NCBI GenBank assembly: GCA_017502065.1 | Contig: JAFVVU010000312.1 | Location: forward strand, 1-15,379 | Direction of reading: 5' to 3' | DNA length: 15,379 nucleotides | Origin: Clostridia bacterium | GTDB lineage: Bacteria > Bacillota > Clostridia > RUG12999 | In this document: positions 1 to 9,428 of the stretch, one piece after another | Layout of the letters: the number at the start of each line of letters is the position of its first letter | Position numbering within the stretch: the first letter of the stretch is position 1 | The notes under the pieces: generated by a model | Told to the model about the DNA's origin: nothing | What the model saw: only the letters and a program-made list of their open reading frames with translations | Databases searched by the model: none | Program-made: the position numbers and the translations under genes

Positions 1-594
1 AAGGTGCCAGTTGTTATCGCGGTCGAATTCGTAGCTGTGTCCGTAGATATAACAAATTCCTGCATAAGGATAGTTTTTATTGTTTTTGCGGTTAATAAAT
101 CTTTCTGCAATTTCCGGTGCGAATTTATGATGTCTGGTAGGTTCCCAGACGTAAAAATTCTTTGGTAATTGGAAATCAATTATATGTGCGCCTTTTCTGC
201 AATAAGAAATACCGCTTCTTTTAATTTCTGAAATTACTTCGTCAGAAAACGATCCGAAAGGATACGACATTCCGCGTACAACATATCCGCATGCTTTTTC
301 AAGCGTTTTACGGGTTTTGATAATTTCGTCAAAAACCGAAGAAGAGGAAAGGGAAATAAGCGGCTCGTGATTATGGGTATGTACCGCAACCTCGTGGTTT
401 TTATAAAGCGACTTTATTTCATCAAAACTGATAAATCCGTCTGTATCAAACCACGAAGAAACAAGGAAAAAAGTTCCTTTTATCCCGTATTTATTGAATA
501 TTTCTACAAGACGGCGGTCGCTTATTGCGCCGTCGTCATATCCGGCTGTAAGCGCAAACTGGTTACCAAATGGAAAACGGTTATAATATATCAT
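1..594 (-). CDS. Polysaccharide deacetylase-like protein, second tandem copy (3' end beyond window)
   Basis: Partial gene: 198 complete codons run from ATG at 594 to the left edge without a stop, so the C-terminus is missing. It is a NodB/CE4-type deacetylase, a metal-dependent hydrolase that removes acetyl groups from carbohydrate polymers; the substrate cannot be told from sequence. The metal-binding motifs are visible: YDDG at residues 19-22, the HxxxH pair H72/H76, the MSYPFG motif near 109-114, and a GHSYEF segment near the window edge. It aligns without gaps to the upstream paralogue through the first 76 residues, with 43 of the first 72 positions identical by eye, so the two are a tandem duplication. 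The ribosome site AAGGTGA overlaps the stop codon of the upstream gene, 11 nt before this start, which implies coupled translation. No signal peptide is visible, which suggests either a cytoplasmic enzyme or an intracellular substrate. Confidence 0.85.
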   Translation of the reverse strand, partial: MIYYNRFPFGNQFALTAGYDDGAISDRRLVEIFNKYGIKGTFFLVSSWFDTDGFISFDEIKSLYKNHEVAVHTHNHEPLISLSSSSVFDEIIKTRKTLEKACGYVVRGMSYPFGSFSDEVISEIKRSGISYCRKGAHIIDFQLPKNFYVWEPTRHHKFAPEIAERFINRKNNKNYPYAGICYIYGHSYEFDRDNNWHL

Positions 595-605
595 GTAAAA
601 TCACC

Positions 606-1406
606 TTAAAAATAAACAGTTTCTCCTGCCGGAATCTTAACTACATCGCTTTCTCTTGTAAGCCACACATCAATCCGGGACGGGTTATGAATAATGCTTT
701 CGTCTGCCGCAATATGGAGATTTCTCTGCGCCATTACATAATCATATATTTCAATGTTTGTTGCATACCACACGTTATCTCGTCCGCCAACTGTTTTACA
801 GAATTCTTCAATAAGTTCCCAGTTATCATTGTCATTAAACTCGTAGCTGTGTCCACATACATAGAAAAGAAGAGGCTGGGCTTTCGCGTCTGCATCAACT
901 TTTGCCATAAACGGTTTTGCGGCATCAAGGCAAGCGTTGTGATGACAGGTAGGTTCCCATGTCATAAAGTTTGTCGGCAACTGATAGCCCATTGTGCTTG
1001 CAACCTTGCGGTTATATACTATGCCGCAGGTTTTAATAAGTTCAATTACCTTATCGCTATATACGCCGTAAGGGTAGGACATGCCGCGCACAACGTATCC
1101 GCAAAGCTTTTCAAGTGTTTTTCTGTCTTCAAGCACCTCGTGCATAACCGATATATCGGGAAGCTGGGTTAAGAACGGATGATGTGCACTGTGACAGGAA
1201 ACCTCATGTCCTTCGTAAAGGGATTTCACTTCGTCTGCATTGATGTGGTCGTTAACTCCCAGAAATCCGGAATTGAGGTGGAATGTCCCTTTTATTCCGT
1301 ATTTATTGAATATCTCAACAAGACGGCGGTCAGCGGTTCTGCCGTCGTCATAGCTCATTGTAAGAACAAATGCTTTTCCGTCTTTAAATCTGTTGAATTT
1401 TATCAT
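606..1406 (-). CDS. Polysaccharide deacetylase-like protein (NodB/CE4 fold), first tandem copy
   Basis: A complete 266-residue protein. CE4/NodB deacetylases use an Asp-His-His metal triad. Here YDDG lies at residues 19-22 (D20 the likely base, D21 the metal ligand), H72 and H76 form the HxxxH motif, VRGMSYPYG spans 106-114, and a late GHSYEF motif could supply the C-terminal catalytic histidine. There is no N-terminal hydrophobic segment, unlike exported peptidoglycan or xylan deacetylases, so a soluble intracellular role or a related carbohydrate amidohydrolase function is possible. The ATG overlaps the folD stop codon as ATGA (1406-1403), a classic coupling arrangement. The gene is followed after 11 nt by a close paralogue in the same orientation. 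The family assignment is solid; substrate and pathway are unknown. Confidence 0.87.
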   Translation of the reverse strand: MIKFNRFKDGKAFVLTMSYDDGRTADRRLVEIFNKYGIKGTFHLNSGFLGVNDHINADEVKSLYEGHEVSCHSAHHPFLTQLPDISVMHEVLEDRKTLEKLCGYVVRGMSYPYGVYSDKVIELIKTCGIVYNRKVASTMGYQLPTNFMTWEPTCHHNACLDAAKPFMAKVDADAKAQPLLFYVCGHSYEFNDNDNWELIEEFCKTVGGRDNVWYATNIEIYDYVMAQRNLHIAADESIIHNPSRIDVWLTRESDVVKIPAGETVYF

Positions 1407-2245
1407 AATAACGCCGCCTTTACTGCATTTTTCATAAGCATTGCAATTGTCATCGGACCAACACCGCCGGGAACGGGAGTGATTGCGCCGGCAACTTCTT
1501 TAACATTTTCAAAGTCAACATCTCCGCAAAGCTTGCCGTTTTCGTCTCTGTTCATACCAACGTCAATTACAACTGCACCGGGTTTTATCATATCCGCAGT
1601 TACAAATTTTGCCTTGCCGACAGCCGCAACAAGAATATCTGCACGACGGCAAACACTTTTAAGGTCAACTGTTTTTGAATGACAAATTGTAACTGTTGCA
1701 TTTTTATGAAGAAGAAGCATTGCCTGCGGTTTGCCGACAATATTACTTCTTCCGATTACAACACATTCTTTTCCTGTCGGGTCAATACCTGCTTCGGCAA
1801 TAAGCTCCATAACGCCTGCCGGTGTACAGGGGAGAAAATCAAAATCGCCAATCATGATTTTGCCAACGTTAACAGGGTGGAATGCATCCACGTCCTTTTC
1901 CGGCGGAATAGCCGCAATAACTGCCTTCTCATCAAGATGTTTCGGCAGCGGAAGCTGAACTAAAATGCCGTTTATCTGTTTTGAATCCGATAATGTTTTT
2001 ATAAGGTCAAGAAGCTGCTCCTGAGTGGTTTCGGCGGGAAGAGCGTACTCTTCCGAATAAATACCGATTTCCTCACAAGCTTTCTTCTTGTTGTTTACAT
2101 ATACTCTGGAAGCAGGGTCATCGCCTACGATAACCACTGCAAGACCGGGGTTAATGCCTTTTTCCTTTAGCTCTGCCACCTGATTTTTGAGCTCCCCTTT
2201 TATTCTTGCTGAAACTTCCTTTCCGTTGATTATTTGTGCTGCCAT
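1403..2245 (-). CDS. folD: Bifunctional methylenetetrahydrofolate dehydrogenase / methenyltetrahydrofolate cyclohydrolase
   Basis: A 280-residue FolD, the usual family length. FolD interconverts 5,10-methylene-, methenyl- and 10-formyl-tetrahydrofolate in the cytosol, supplying one-carbon units for purine, formyl-Met and related synthesis. Visible signatures are the YxxxK catalytic pair Y49/K53 in VYVNNKKKA, the VQLPLPKHL segment, the GRSNIVGKP nucleotide-binding loop, and [12 protein letters not shown] near the C-terminus. The start (ATG at 2245) fits the family N-terminus ([11 protein letters not shown]) and has an AAAGGAG ribosome site. The first 95 nt also encode the C-terminal tail of the upstream YgiQ-family gene in another frame. 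The stop overlaps the start of the next gene by ATGA. Confidence 0.97.
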   Translation of the reverse strand: MAAQIINGKEVSARIKGELKNQVAELKEKGINPGLAVVIVGDDPASRVYVNNKKKACEEIGIYSEEYALPAETTQEQLLDLIKTLSDSKQINGILVQLPLPKHLDEKAVIAAIPPEKDVDAFHPVNVGKIMIGDFDFLPCTPAGVMELIAEAGIDPTGKECVVIGRSNIVGKPQAMLLLHKNATVTICHSKTVDLKSVCRRADILVAAVGKAKFVTADMIKPGAVVIDVGMNRDENGKLCGDVDFENVKEVAGAITPVPGGVGPMTIAMLMKNAVKAALL

Positions 2246-4055
2246 TGTTATAAGCTCCTTTCCTTTCGGGACGAATTAAACATTCTTTCCCATACCCGAT
2301 TAAATCTTCACGTCCGGCTTTTATAAGAGCCTTGCGCACAAGCGAAGCATTTTCGGGTTTTTTATATTGCAAAAGTGCACGCTGCATCTGCTTTTCTTCC
2401 GTAGTTTTTGCAACGTATACTTTTTTCATTGTCATCGGGTCAAGTCCCGTGTAGTACATACAGGTAGAAATTGTCCCCGGAGTCGGATAAAAATCCTGTA
2501 CCTGCTGCGGATTAAGCCCCTCTTTTTTAAGATACAGTGCAAGGTTTCTTGCACTATGGAGGGTGCTTCCCGGATGGCTTGACATAAGATAGGGAACAAG
2601 ATACTGTTTTTTGCCTATCTTTTCATTTATTTTATAAAACTTATCTTTAAACGCATTATAAACATTGTTTTTGGGTTTGCCCATCAGTGAAAGAACTTCG
2701 TCACATACGTGTTCCGGTGCAACCTTAAGCTGACCGCTTATGTGATGCTCGCAAAGCTCGTTAAAAAATTCGTCTGTTTTATCCGCCATTATATAATCAA
2801 ACCTGAGTCCCGAACGGATAAACACTTTTTTTACGCCTTTTATCTTACGCAAGCTTCGAAGCAGCTCAAGATAATCCTTATGTGAAACCTTCATGTTCGG
2901 GCAAAGCTTTGGCGCCATACACTGCTTATTTGTGCAAACGCCATGCTCAAGCTGATGGTCACAGGCAGGGTCACGGAAGTTTGCCGTCGGACCGCCAACG
3001 TCGTGGATATATCCTTTAAAATCGGGATTCCATACAAACTTTTCGGCTTCTGTTATGATGGATTTATGACTTCTTGATTGCACCATTCTGCCCTGATGAA
3101 ATGCAAGTGCGCAGAAATTACATCCGCCATAACAGCCTCTTGAACTGATTATGGAAAACTGCACCTCTTCAATGGCAGGAATACCGCCCATAGAATCATA
3201 CATCGGGTGCCATTTTCGTTCAAACTTAAGTGCAAACACACGGTCAAGCTCAGTTCTTGAAAGCGGCATTGCCGGTTTGTTTGCAACAATATATTTACCG
3301 TCGTGCTTCTGCACAACAGTTTTTCCTTTTATCGGATTATGCTCGGTATACTGCAGACGTACGGATTCGGCATACGCCTTTTTTGATGAAGACACATCCT
3401 TGAATGACGGGCAAATTTCGTAATCGGTAAGCCCGTCTAAATTATCCGCAATATAAACCGTGCCGTCAATATATGTAAGCTGTTTTATGTCAAATCCGTT
3501 ATTAAGAGCCTCTGCAACCTCGGTCAGAATTCGTTCGCCCATACCGTATATCAAAAGGTCGGCACCGCTGTCAAACAGTACACTGCGGCGAACCTTATCG
3601 TCCCAGTAATCATAATGCGCAAATCTGCGCAGTGACGCCTCAATTCCGCCTATGATTATCGGCACATCTTTGTATGCCTGACGAATGCGGTTGCAATAGG
3701 AAATAGTTGCCCTGTCAGGTCGAAAGCCTGCCTTTCCACCGGGAGAATACGCGTCATCATGACGTTTTTTCTTTGCGGCGGTATAGTGTGCAACCATTGA
3801 ATCTATATTACCTGCTGAAACAAGAAACCCAAGTCGGGGACGTCCGAAACGTTTGAAATCTTCGGCGTTGTCAACACGCGGTTGGGGGAGAATTGCCACC
3901 TTAAAGCCTTTACTTTCAAGCACTCTTGATAAAATTGCGCATGCAAAGGACGGATGGTCAACATATGCATCTCCGGTTACAAACACAAAATCGGGTGCAT
4001 CCCAGCCAAGTAAATCTATTTCCTGTTTCGTAACGGGAAGAAAATTACTGTTCAT
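2151..4055 (-). CDS. YgiQ family radical SAM protein (UPF0313)
   Basis: A 634-residue YgiQ-type radical SAM protein. The CxxxCxxC cluster motif is C308-YGG-C312-NF-C315, which would bind the 4Fe-4S cluster that cleaves S-adenosylmethionine. The long N-terminal region ([15 protein letters not shown]) and a second cysteine-rich stretch after the radical SAM core (CDHQ...GVC...QC...LCPN) are typical of this family, whose reaction is not established. The start at 4055 overlaps the end of ftsK by 11 nt. The C-terminus ends in a basic, Gly/Ser/Asn/Lys-rich tail of about 35 residues that lies largely inside folD in a different reading frame. Basic low-complexity tails occur in this family, so I take the overlap as genuine and not as an artefact of a frameshift. 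Confidence 0.93.
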   Translation of the reverse strand: MNSNFLPVTKQEIDLLGWDAPDFVFVTGDAYVDHPSFACAILSRVLESKGFKVAILPQPRVDNAEDFKRFGRPRLGFLVSAGNIDSMVAHYTAAKKKRHDDAYSPGGKAGFRPDRATISYCNRIRQAYKDVPIIIGGIEASLRRFAHYDYWDDKVRRSVLFDSGADLLIYGMGERILTEVAEALNNGFDIKQLTYIDGTVYIADNLDGLTDYEICPSFKDVSSSKKAYAESVRLQYTEHNPIKGKTVVQKHDGKYIVANKPAMPLSRTELDRVFALKFERKWHPMYDSMGGIPAIEEVQFSIISSRGCYGGCNFCALAFHQGRMVQSRSHKSIITEAEKFVWNPDFKGYIHDVGGPTANFRDPACDHQLEHGVCTNKQCMAPKLCPNMKVSHKDYLELLRSLRKIKGVKKVFIRSGLRFDYIMADKTDEFFNELCEHHISGQLKVAPEHVCDEVLSLMGKPKNNVYNAFKDKFYKINEKIGKKQYLVPYLMSSHPGSTLHSARNLALYLKKEGLNPQQVQDFYPTPGTISTCMYYTGLDPMTMKKVYVAKTTEEKQMQRALLQYKKPENASLVRKALIKAGREDLIGYGKECLIRPERKGAYNNGSTNNQRKGSFSKNKRGAQKSGGRAKGKRH

Positions 4056-6357
4056 TTTCTCGCTCCATCATTTCATTGAATTCCTGTCTTGTCATCTGAA
4101 GTGTACGCGGTTTGTTACTTCCGTCATATGTGGAAATAACACGTTTTTTGTCAAGTATATCAATAAGTCTGCCGGCACGGGCATAACCTACTTTAAGACG
4201 TCTCTGAATCATTGATGCGGAAATCTGACCAAGCTCAAATGCAATTTCTGCCGCTTCAACAAAAAGGTCGTCGTGGTCAGCGCCGTTATCACTTGAAGAG
4301 CTGCTACCGCCACCTGCGGAGCTTACTTCAATTGTTTTAAGAACGTCGTTATTATATTCAGCAGTTGTCTGATTTTTTACAAAGTTTACAAGCGATTCAA
4401 CGTCCGTATCGGAAACAAATGCACCCTGTACACGGTTGAGTTTGGATGCACCTGAAAGCATCATAAGCATATCACCCTTACCCATAAGCTTTTCTGCACC
4501 GCCGCCGTCAAGAATAGTTCTTGAGTCGATTGCACTTGAAACTGCAAATGAAATACGTGACGGGATATTTGCTTTGATAAGGCCGATAATAACGTCAACA
4601 GACGGACGCTGTGTTGCAAGGATAAGATGCATACCTGCGGCTCTTGCTTTCTGTGCAAGACGGCAGATATAATCCTGAACTTCGTTTGCCGCAACCATCA
4701 TAAGGTCGGCAAGCTCGTCGATTATGATTACAATCTGCGGAAGTGCTACTGCGTTTTCATCGTTTGCAGTAAGCTTTTTATTATATCCCTCAAGGTCACG
4801 AATGCCAAGCTCTGCAAATTTCTTGTATCGGTCTTCCATTTCGGAAACCGCCCAGTAAAGAGCACCGGCCGCTTTTCTCGGGTCTGTTACGATAGGAACA
4901 AGAAGATGCGGAATTCCGTTATATACGCTAAGTTCAACAACCTTGGGGTCAACCATAACAAGCTTGACTTCCTGCGGAGTTGATTTATATAAAATGCTTG
5001 TAACGATTGTGTTTATGCACACACTCTTACCGGAACCTGTTGCACCGGCAATAAGAAGATGCGGTGTTTTTGCAATATCCATAACAACGGTATTGCCGTT
5101 GATGTCTTTACCAACTGCAACTGCAAGCTTGGAAGAATGATTTTTGAATTCGGGCGATTCAATAATACTGCGGAGATATACTGTGGAAATTGAATCGTTT
5201 GAAACTTCAACTCCAACATATCCTGGCAGAACTTCAATTCGCACATTGTTTGCAGGAAGACGAAGTGCAATATCCTGGTCAAGTGCAGTAATTTTGGTTA
5301 CTTTAATACCCGGTGCGGGAACAACCTCGTATCTTGTTACGCTTGAACCGCGTGTAATATTTGTAACCTTAACATCAATACCGAAGCTTGCAAAAATCTC
5401 AACAAGACGTGCGGCATTGGCCTTAAGCTGGTCAATTTTTCCGCCTGTATGTACTTTTGGTCCTTCGTAAAGAAGGTCGGGAGTCGGGAATATATATTCC
5501 TGTATAATCGGCGGAGTTTCAATTTCTATGGGTATCATAGAATTGTCTTCATCATCTGACGGTTCCTGTTCCGGTTCAGGAGCGGAAACAGGCTCCTCTT
5601 CGGGCTTGTCCTCATTTTTATCGTCAAGAGTATCGTTAATAACAACATCATCGGTCATCCAGGTATATGCTTCAAGCTCTTCATCGGGTTCATCGTCTTC
5701 ACCTGTATATACTGACTGTTCTTCAAATTCCTCTTCAAGAGATTTTGCCGCCTGTTTTTCTTCCTTGCGGGTCTGCTTATATTCGGCAAAGCCTTCTTTT
5801 GCTTTTGATGTAACCTTACCAAAAAGTTCGGTTACGGAAATTTCAAAAATAATAACTACAATTGCGGCAAGAATAATCAAAAGAACAATAGCCGCACCTA
5901 CAAATCCGATAAGAGAAATGAACAGTTCGATAATCGAGCCGAAAATACCGCCACCGCCACCGCTCTGCGCAATTTCAAAACTGCGGATAACACCTTCAAA
6001 CGCGTTATCGGGATTAAGACGGTAAATGAAATGATTAATCATGGAAAAAACAACGGGACAAAGACCGATTGTCCATATTTTTGCTTTGGATTTATTGCTG
6101 TTGTCAAGCAGCGACATTGCCGCACAGGCAATAAGAACAACGGGCAGTGCGTATACCACATTGCCGAAAAGTCCGCGCAGTGTATCCGTAATGAAACGGC
6201 CTATAATGCCGCCTCCGGAAAACCATATGCTTATAATAAAAAATATTCCAATTCCCACGCTGATAAGGGGGAGTAATTCCTTTTTAACACCGGACTGCTG
6301 TTTGCCGGAGGTTTTTGCAGAAGTTTTTGCTTTTTTTCTAACAACTTTTTTTGCCAT
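4045..6357 (-). CDS. ftsK: FtsK/SpoIIIE family DNA translocase
   Basis: A 770-residue membrane-anchored DNA pump that moves chromosomal DNA through the closing septum (FtsK role) or into the forespore (SpoIIIE role). The N-terminus is basic, followed by about four hydrophobic membrane segments within residues 25-180, then an acidic Glu/Asp/Pro-rich linker (about 195-290). The motor follows, with Walker A GATGSGKS at 438-445 and Walker [11 protein letters not shown] near 542-551. A C-terminal winged-helix gamma domain (about 690-760, with [17 protein letters not shown]) would read orienting sequences such as KOPS/SRS. Length is close to B. subtilis SpoIIIE and SftA; four membrane segments favour a SpoIIIE/FtsK type over soluble SftA. 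The AAAGGA ribosome site lies about 10 nt before ATG 6357. It is the first gene of a five-gene minus-strand operon. Confidence 0.96.
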   Translation of the reverse strand: MAKKVVRKKAKTSAKTSGKQQSGVKKELLPLISVGIGIFFIISIWFSGGGIIGRFITDTLRGLFGNVVYALPVVLIACAAMSLLDNSNKSKAKIWTIGLCPVVFSMINHFIYRLNPDNAFEGVIRSFEIAQSGGGGGIFGSIIELFISLIGFVGAAIVLLIILAAIVVIIFEISVTELFGKVTSKAKEGFAEYKQTRKEEKQAAKSLEEEFEEQSVYTGEDDEPDEELEAYTWMTDDVVINDTLDDKNEDKPEEEPVSAPEPEQEPSDDEDNSMIPIEIETPPIIQEYIFPTPDLLYEGPKVHTGGKIDQLKANAARLVEIFASFGIDVKVTNITRGSSVTRYEVVPAPGIKVTKITALDQDIALRLPANNVRIEVLPGYVGVEVSNDSISTVYLRSIIESPEFKNHSSKLAVAVGKDINGNTVVMDIAKTPHLLIAGATGSGKSVCINTIVTSILYKSTPQEVKLVMVDPKVVELSVYNGIPHLLVPIVTDPRKAAGALYWAVSEMEDRYKKFAELGIRDLEGYNKKLTANDENAVALPQIVIIIDELADLMMVAANEVQDYICRLAQKARAAGMHLILATQRPSVDVIIGLIKANIPSRISFAVSSAIDSRTILDGGGAEKLMGKGDMLMMLSGASKLNRVQGAFVSDTDVESLVNFVKNQTTAEYNNDVLKTIEVSSAGGGSSSSSDNGADHDDLFVEAAEIAFELGQISASMIQRRLKVGYARAGRLIDILDKKRVISTYDGSNKPRTLQMTRQEFNEMMERENEQ

Positions 6358-6394
6358 TTGGAAAAAGTCCTTTCAAAATAGTATATATAATAAC

Positions 6395-6423
6395 ATTATA
6401 TCATATAAATTATAAGATTTCCA
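6395..6423 (-). promoter_or_regulatory. Putative sigma-A promoter for the ftsK operon
   Basis: On the minus strand, TGGAAA (6423-6418) is followed after 17 nt by TATAAT (6400-6395), preceded by TG one base upstream (extended -10). Transcription would begin around 6388, leaving a leader of about 30 nt before the ftsK ATG at 6357. The -10 is a perfect match but the -35 is weak. The region is very AT rich, so chance -10 matches are expected. Confidence 0.55.
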
Positions 6424-6458
6424 TAGCTTTTTCAAATTTTTTGAAAATGGCGGTATAC

Positions 6459-6487
6459 TTGACTTTTACGGCGTAATATTATAAAAT
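6459..6487 (+). promoter_or_regulatory. Putative sigma-A promoter for the spoVB-like/mazG operon
   Basis: TTGACT (6459-6464), a 17-nt spacer and TAAAAT (6482-6487) match the sigma-A consensus with one mismatch in each box. It is divergent from the ftsK promoter and lies about 47 nt upstream of the start at 6535. The GGAGG ribosome site is at 6523-6527. Confidence 0.6.
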
Positions 6488-6534
6488 ATACGTATATGAA
6501 TTTTGTTTTGTAAAACTATTTTGGAGGATGGCAT

Positions 6535-8148
6535 ATGTCAGCTAAATCAATGGGTCAGTCAGTTGCCAAAGGTTCGGCAATTTTACTTATAGCAAACCTG
6601 ATGGTTAAAATAATAGGCGCGTGTTTCAAAATTCCGCTTCAGCACCTTATAGGTGATGAAGGAATGGGCTATTTCAATGCGGCATATAACATATATTCAG
6701 GACTTTTTATTGTTGCAACGGCAGGTCTTCCGGTTGCAGTTTCAAAAATGGTGTCTGAAAGTATGGTGCAGGGTAATTTGCGCTAAACAAAACGTATATA
6801 CCACACGGCATATGCGATTTTTCTTGCCATAGGCATTATCGGCAGCGGTGCGCTTTTCCTGTTTGCTGATAAATGGGCGGCAACAACCAAATTTGCAAAC
6901 TCCAACATTGCAGTTATGGCAATTGCTCCGTCAATCCTTTTTGTATCGATGATGAGTGTTTACCGTGGGTTTTTCCAGGGCATGTCAAACATGGTTCCAA
7001 CGGCAATAAGTGAGGTTGTTGAAGCTTCCGGCAAACTTATTATAGGATATGTGCTTGCATATCTTCTTCTTGATAAAGGGCTTCATATTGCGGCATCAGG
7101 TGCAGTACTCGGTGTAACTGCAGGCTCTCTTATGTCGCTCATAATTCTTGCACTTATTCATGCGAAAAAGAAAAAATCTATTTACGAAAATATAGAAGAT
7201 ACAAAGGATCCGGCTCCTGTAAAAACAATACTTAAAAAATTGCTTATGATAGCAATTCCGGTAACTATAAGCGCATCTGTGTTTACACTTACCAATATGA
7301 TAGATACTGTTCTTATCGGCAGAAATCTTGACAGTATAAAACACCTTATTTCCGAAAGTCCGGTTGTTCTTTACGGAAGATATACAAGTAAAGCGGTTGT
7401 TCTTTATAATATGCCGCCAACACTTGTAATGTCGCTTTGCCTGGCACTTGTCCCTGCAATTGCAAGAGCGTTTGTCGTAAAGGATACAAAAACTGTAAGA
7501 GTAACAACAACACAGTCACTTAAAGCGGCATATGTCTTTGCACTTCCGTGTGCAGTGGGCCTTGGTACACTTGCAAGCCCCATACTGAAAATTCTGTTCA
7601 AAACAGATGATGCGGCACTTCTGCTTCAGCTTATTGCACCGGCAGTTGTGTTTGTTTCAATGGTTCTTGTAACAAATGCAATTCTGCAGGCAACAGGGAA
7701 TGTTCTTGTGCCTGTTGCAAACATATTTGTAGGTGGCATTGCAAAGGTTATAATAAACTATGTTCTTGTAAGCAACCCGGCAATAAACATAAACGGGGCT
7801 CCAATCGGAACAACCGTGTGCTATTTTATCTATATGTTTTTAAACCTTATATACATCAGGAAAGTAACAAAAGCGGATATAGGAATTAATTTCTGGATAA
7901 GACCGCTTCTTGCAGCTGTTGTTATGGGCGTAGTGGCATACTTTGTTTACGGCGTATTAAACGGAATTCTCGGCGACAGCTTTATGATTACAATTGTTAA
8001 TTTTGTAATTGCCGGCGGATGTTCGGGAATTGCATACCTGCTTACACTTCTCGTTTTCGGCGGAGTTTCAAAAGAAGATATTCTTTCTTTCCCGAAAGGC
8101 GAAAAAATAGCAGAAATTCTTACTAAATTTAAACTTTTAAGGGGATAA
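6535..8148 (+). pseudogene. SpoVB/YabM-like polysaccharide (lipid-linked precursor) flippase interrupted by an in-frame stop
   Basis: A single reading frame of 538 codons, including the final stop, encodes a multi-pass membrane protein of the MurJ/SpoVB/Wzx (MOP) exporter superfamily, which flips lipid-linked cell-wall or polysaccharide precursors. N-terminal features such as the KGSAILLIANLMVKIIGACFK and GDEGMGYFNAAYNIY regions are typical of SpoVB/YabM, and length matches SpoVB (just over 500 residues). Codon 84 is TAA (6784-6786), between LR and TKRIYHTAYAIF. The frame is unchanged on both sides, so this is one nonsense change and not a frameshift. The downstream fragment's first ATG (6916) has no ribosome site, so a functional second product is unlikely. 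Homologs usually have Glu or Gln at this position, so CAA or GAA to TAA would explain it. The start at 6535 follows a GGAGG site at the right distance. Sequencing error or strain-specific loss cannot be separated here. Confidence 0.85.
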
Positions 8149-8149
8149 T

Positions 8150-8935
8150 ATGGATAAGAAATATACATTTGCGGAGCTTAGCGATATAGTGGCACGGCTT
8201 CGTGCGCCGGGCGGATGTCCGTGGGACAGAGAGCTTAAAATAGAAGATATGAAAAACTACGTCATGGAAGAATCCTATGAGGTTATAGATGCCATTGACG
8301 GACCAAGGGAAAGCCTTGCCGATGAGCTTGGTGACCTGCTTCTTCAGATAATGCTGTTATCGCAGATTTGCAGCGAAGAAAAAAGCTTTGATGTAAATGA
8401 TGTTATAACAATGATATCGGAGAAAATGATACGCCGTCATCCGCACGTTTTCGGAGATGTCAAAGCTGACACAAGTGAACAGGTGCTTAAAAACTGGGAT
8501 AAAATCAAAAGCGGCGAAAAGCATATGTCAACAGTAACGGACCGTCTTAAAGATGTAACAAAAACCCTGCCGGCACTTCTTAAAGCGGAAAAGGTGCAAA
8601 ACCGTGCTGCAAAAGTAGGTTTTGACTGGGATAATATTGAAGACACGCTTAAAAAACTTGAGGAAGAAGTGGCGGAGCTTCGCCAGGCGGTTGAAAATAA
8701 AGACGAAGAAAACATTTTTGAAGAAATGGGCGATACTCTTTTTGCGGCAGTAAACGTTTCGAGGTTTGCACGCGTAAACCCCGAGCTTGCACTTGGCGGA
8801 GCAATAAATAAGTTTGTAAACCGGTTTGAATATGTTGAAACAAAAGCAGCCGCAGAGGGTAGAAATCTTGAAGAAATGACCCTTTCCGAAATGGACAAGC
8901 TTTGGGATGAAGCAAAGGAAAAGGGCATAAAATAA
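8150..8935 (+). CDS. mazG: Nucleoside triphosphate pyrophosphohydrolase MazG
   Basis: A 261-residue two-domain MazG, similar in length to the E. coli enzyme. MazG hydrolyses (d)NTPs to NMP and pyrophosphate, cleaning up non-canonical nucleotides. The first domain has the family opening PGGCPWDREL (20-29), the metal-binding helix E40-E41..E44..D47, and DELGD (58-62). RRHPHVFGD (95-103) links to the second domain, which repeats the helix motif around 170-195 (EEEVAEL then EEMGD). The B. subtilis neighbour-equivalent YabN carries an extra N-terminal methyltransferase-like domain; this protein does not. The start is one base after the previous frame's stop, with an AAGGGG site inside that gene's last codons, so its translation normally depends on passage through the now-interrupted upstream gene, or on reinitiation. 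Confidence 0.95.
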   Translation: MDKKYTFAELSDIVARLRAPGGCPWDRELKIEDMKNYVMEESYEVIDAIDGPRESLADELGDLLLQIMLLSQICSEEKSFDVNDVITMISEKMIRRHPHVFGDVKADTSEQVLKNWDKIKSGEKHMSTVTDRLKDVTKTLPALLKAEKVQNRAAKVGFDWDNIEDTLKKLEEEVAELRQAVENKDEENIFEEMGDTLFAAVNVSRFARVNPELALGGAINKFVNRFEYVETKAAAEGRNLEEMTLSEMDKLWDEAKEKGIK

Positions 8936-9078
8936 GCAAAAACCGCCATTTTATTGTGCAATTTCAATAAAACTAAGGGTACAAAACATTAAAAATGACG
9001 ATTTTTCGCATAAAAAAAGGATTTTCAATATTTAATATAGAAAATTAATACATCACAATTTTAAGGAGGAAAAGAACT

Positions 9079-9357
9079 ATGAATAAGGCAGATTTAGTAG
9101 CAAGCATTGCTGCAAAAGCTGGACTCACAAAAAAAGATGCAGAAGCTGCATTAAACGCAGTAGTAGCTTCCATCGAAGAAGCATTAGTTAAAGGAGATAA
9201 AGTAGCTTTAGTTGGTTTCGGTACATTCGAAACAAAAACACGTGCTGCAAGAACAGGTATCAACCCGCGCACAAAACAGGCTATCAAAATCCCGGCTTCT
9301 AAAGTTCCTGCTTTCAAAATCAGCAAAGCTTTAAAAGACAAAGTAGCTGGCAAATAA
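9079..9357 (+). CDS. hup: HU family DNA-binding protein
   Basis: A 92-residue HU protein, the abundant nucleoid-compacting dimer that bends DNA with little sequence preference. The opening MNKADLVASIA, the GFGTFETKTRAARTGINPR arm region with the PRT/IP intercalating segment (about 63-72), and the basic C-terminal helix are all standard. The AAGGAGG ribosome site is strong. The 143-nt gap before it suggests its own promoter, but I find no convincing consensus boxes. Codon use differs sharply from its neighbours: five of six leucines are TTA, and isoleucine is ATC or ATT with no ATA, whereas mazG favours CTT and ATA. That pattern fits selection for high expression. A strong terminator-like hairpin follows. 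Confidence 0.98.
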   Translation: MNKADLVASIAAKAGLTKKDAEAALNAVVASIEEALVKGDKVALVGFGTFETKTRAARTGINPRTKQAIKIPASKVPAFKISKALKDKVAGK

Positions 9358-9368
9358 TTTAACTTACT

Positions 9369-9428
9369 ATATAAGGGCAGAAAAAGCGCATTTTTCAGAA
9401 TGTGCTTTTTCGGTCCTTATATTTTTTT
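9369..9428 (+). terminator. Rho-independent terminator-like hairpin between hup and rqcP
   Basis: ATATAAGG (9369-9376) pairs with CCTTATAT (9415-9422). The stem continues inward through GAAAAAGCGCATT (9380-9392) with AATGTGCTTTTTC (9399-9411), including a G-U pair and an A/G mismatch, leaving a six-base loop. Seven T residues (9422-9428) follow directly. The ribosome site of rqcP (CGGAGG) starts at the base after the T run, so the hairpin is placed to end most hup transcripts and let a fraction read into rqcP. Confidence 0.88.

Noticed and set aside
570-1172. 200-codon open frame on the plus strand opposite the first deacetylase
   Set aside because: It is antisense to a gene with clear catalytic motifs, has no ribosome site and encodes no recognisable domain; long antisense frames are common opposite GC-biased third positions.
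6916-8148. Downstream flippase fragment as a separate gene starting at ATG 6916
   Set aside because: There is no ribosome site, and the frame reads back continuously to the TAA at 6784, so it is better described as the second part of one interrupted gene.
8949-8972. Perfect 8-bp inverted repeat TTTTATTG / CAATAAAA after mazG as a terminator
   Set aside because: The stem is nearly all A-T, the loop is 8 nt and no T run follows, so it would be a poor terminator; it may be chance in an AT-rich gap.
8936-9078. Separate promoter for hup
   Set aside because: One is expected from the gap and likely expression level, but no pair of boxes with 16-18 nt spacing matched the sigma-A consensus well enough to report.
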